From Syntrophaceae bacterium (GTDB lineage Bacteria > Desulfobacterota > BSN033 > UBA1163): a stretch of DNA of 32,665 nt. The notes below the pieces were generated by a model. It was not told the origin of the DNA. It worked only from the letters and a program-made list of their open reading frames with translations, and did no database searches. Location: contig JACAEX010000051.1 in the NCBI GenBank assembly GCA_013388635.1, positions 1 to 32,665 of the forward strand, in the 5' to 3' direction. Both the position numbers and the translations under genes were made by a program. Shown piece by piece: positions 31,541 through 32,665 of this stretch (position 1 is its first letter; every line of letters starts with the position of its first letter).

Positions 31541-32541
31541 AGGCAATCGCCCTTCTCTCCGGAGGACTCGATAGCACCCTCGCAGCCAAGATTATGATCG
31601 ATCAGGGGATCGAGCTGGAGGCGATCAACTTCGTGACGGTCTTCTGCACCTGCACAGAGCGTGGAGAGACCTGTCTGGCCTCACAGAAGGCTGTCAGTGC
31701 TCTCGGTATTCCTTTAAAGGTGTTCAATGTTTCTGAGGAGTATCTCAGCGTGGTAAAGAGTCCGAAGCACGGTTACGGAAGCAATATGAATCCGTGCATT
31801 GACTGCCGGATCTTCATGCTGAAGAAGGCAAAGGTCTACATGGAGGAGGTGGACGCTTCCTTCCTTGTCACAGGTGAGGTGCTCGGCCAGAGGCCGATGT
31901 CCCAGCGACGGGATGCGATGCGTCTGATCGAAAAAGAGGCAGGGCTCGAGGGCTATATCCTCCGCCCCCTCTCTGCAAAATTTCTTCCGGTCACAATTCC
32001 GGAGAAGGAGGGCTGGGTCAACCGGGAAAGGCTTCTTGCGATTCAGGGACGTTCGAGGAAGCCCCAGATCGAGTTGGCTGACCACTACGGGATTCGGGAC
32101 TATCCCTGTCCTGCAGGAGGGTGCCTTCTCACAGACCCCGGGTTTTCAAAACGGCTTAAGGATCTGATGCTCCATGCCCCGGATTTTTCCCTTAACGATG
32201 TCCACCTCCTGAAGATGGGGAGACATTTCCGGCTCTCACCCGGGCTGAAGCTGATCGTGGGAAGGAACGAGGAGGATAATCGAAAGATCCAGACCTTTGC
32301 CCAGAAAGGCGATATCCTGCTGAAGGTCCTTCATCATCCTGGCCCCCTTTCCTTGCTCAGGGGAATGGCCGATGGAACGGAAATGGAGAGGGCTGCCTCG
32401 ATCACTGTTCGTTACAGCAAGGCAAAGGATTTGAAGAGCGTGGAGGTCCTCTGTCGAAGGGTCAAGGAGGACTCAGATCGAAGCATTACGGTTTCTCCCA
32501 TCGCGGATGAGAAGATCAGGGACTGGATGATTGGTGAATAG
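31537..32541 (+). CDS. PP-loop (MnmA/ThiI-like) sulfurtransferase family protein
   Basis: 334 residues. The PP-loop LSGGLDSTLAAKI is at the N-terminus. Cysteine sites are CTCTERGETC, NPCIDCRIFML and YPCPAGGCLLTDP. ETG-type features LVTGEVLGQRPMSQRR and LRPLSAKFLP resemble the catalytic core of tRNA thiolation enzymes (MnmA/ThiI), but no THUMP domain is present. The C-terminal ~110 residues (RHFRLSPGLKLIVGRNEEDN, VRYSKAKDLKSVEVLCR) are a separate small domain. It is translationally coupled to larE. A tRNA-thiolation or other sulfur-transfer role is likely; the exact substrate is not established. Confidence 0.8.
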   Translation: MKAIALLSGGLDSTLAAKIMIDQGIELEAINFVTVFCTCTERGETCLASQKAVSALGIPLKVFNVSEEYLSVVKSPKHGYGSNMNPCIDCRIFMLKKAKVYMEEVDASFLVTGEVLGQRPMSQRRDAMRLIEKEAGLEGYILRPLSAKFLPVTIPEKEGWVNRERLLAIQGRSRKPQIELADHYGIRDYPCPAGGCLLTDPGFSKRLKDLMLHAPDFSLNDVHLLKMGRHFRLSPGLKLIVGRNEEDNRKIQTFAQKGDILLKVLHHPGPLSLLRGMADGTEMERAASITVRYSKAKDLKSVEVLCRRVKEDSDRSITVSPIADEKIRDWMIGE

Positions 32542-32665
32542 CCTGGCTCGGTAATGTCAATTATTTTGTGTCAGCAAAGGAAATGGGGTAGCTGTTCGTT
32601 GTTTAAGGTTCTCGTGCGTAAAGACCGAAAAGAGGATTCGTTCCATACTAGTTCGGTCACTAAAA
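32542..32665 (+). other. Window end, no recognised gene
   Basis: A frame opens at ATG 32554 and runs off the edge without a stop, but it has no recognisable sequence and no Shine-Dalgarno. It could be the start of a short gene or a non-coding flank. Confidence 0.3.

Noticed and set aside
32542-32665. Partial transposase or gene at the right edge
   Set aside because: The open frame is short, has no recognisable motif and no ribosome site.

Overview
The window (about 50 % G+C by eye, dense operons, strong Shine-Dalgarno sites) looks like the chromosome of a sulfate- or sulfite-reducing member of the Desulfobacterota (Deltaproteobacteria). The basis is a dsrAB pair followed by dsrD and dsrN, a dsrC with both conserved C-terminal cysteines, and dsrMKJO. 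No dsrEFH set or dsrL is visible. dsrD together with the absence of dsrEFH favours the reductive direction. This taxonomic call is inference; no rRNA gene is present.

Region 1 (1-11920, minus strand) is one long dissimilatory sulfite reduction array. In transcription order it reads dsrA, dsrB, dsrD, dsrN, a small YHS-like Cys protein, dsrC, a second DsrM/DsrK-like pair, a DsrE/YedF-like protein, an RsbRD-N protein, then dsrM, dsrK, dsrJ and dsrO, which runs off the left edge; dsrP would be expected beyond it.

Region 2 (11921-18300, plus strand) starts divergently from dsrA. It holds a membrane histidine kinase with a c-type haem motif in its sensor domain, an NtrC-type sigma-54 response regulator, a Tat-exported split-Soret-like dihaem cytochrome and a PSE/YeiH-family transporter with an unusual soluble insertion, closed by a strong terminator. 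The main discovery is in the DNA between these genes. Near-perfect sigma-54 promoters lie upstream of dsrA and upstream of the split-Soret gene. Each is preceded, in the same relative orientation and at nearly the same distance (74 and 71 nt), by a shared 27-nt motif (22/27 identical). This predicts that the adjacent two-component system directly controls the whole dsr operon together with the cytochrome (and possibly the transporter).

Region 3 (18310-22005, minus strand) is a four-gene operon of unknown function: two paralogous GNAT/FemAB-like proteins flank a TraB/GumN-like protein, and a radical SAM/SPASM protein follows.

Region 4 (22146-32541, plus strand) holds larC, two exported proteins of unknown function and tilS. 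A sulfur-assimilation and sulfur-transfer series follows: an Rrf2 regulator, cysK, a DUF39 homocysteine-forming sulfurtransferase, its NIL/ferredoxin partner, mnmA, larE and a ThiI-like PP-loop protein. The theme is distribution of sulfide/cysteine sulfur into amino acids, tRNA and the nickel-pincer cofactor.

Intergenic DNA carries several repeat families: an A/T-rich TTCGAAAT/CCGAAAC inverted-repeat element at several junctions, a GGGACTGTCCC REP-like element splitting mnmA and larE between exact 20-bp direct repeats, and C/G-rich repeats that appear to have been absorbed into the coding sequence of dsrK and dsrN.
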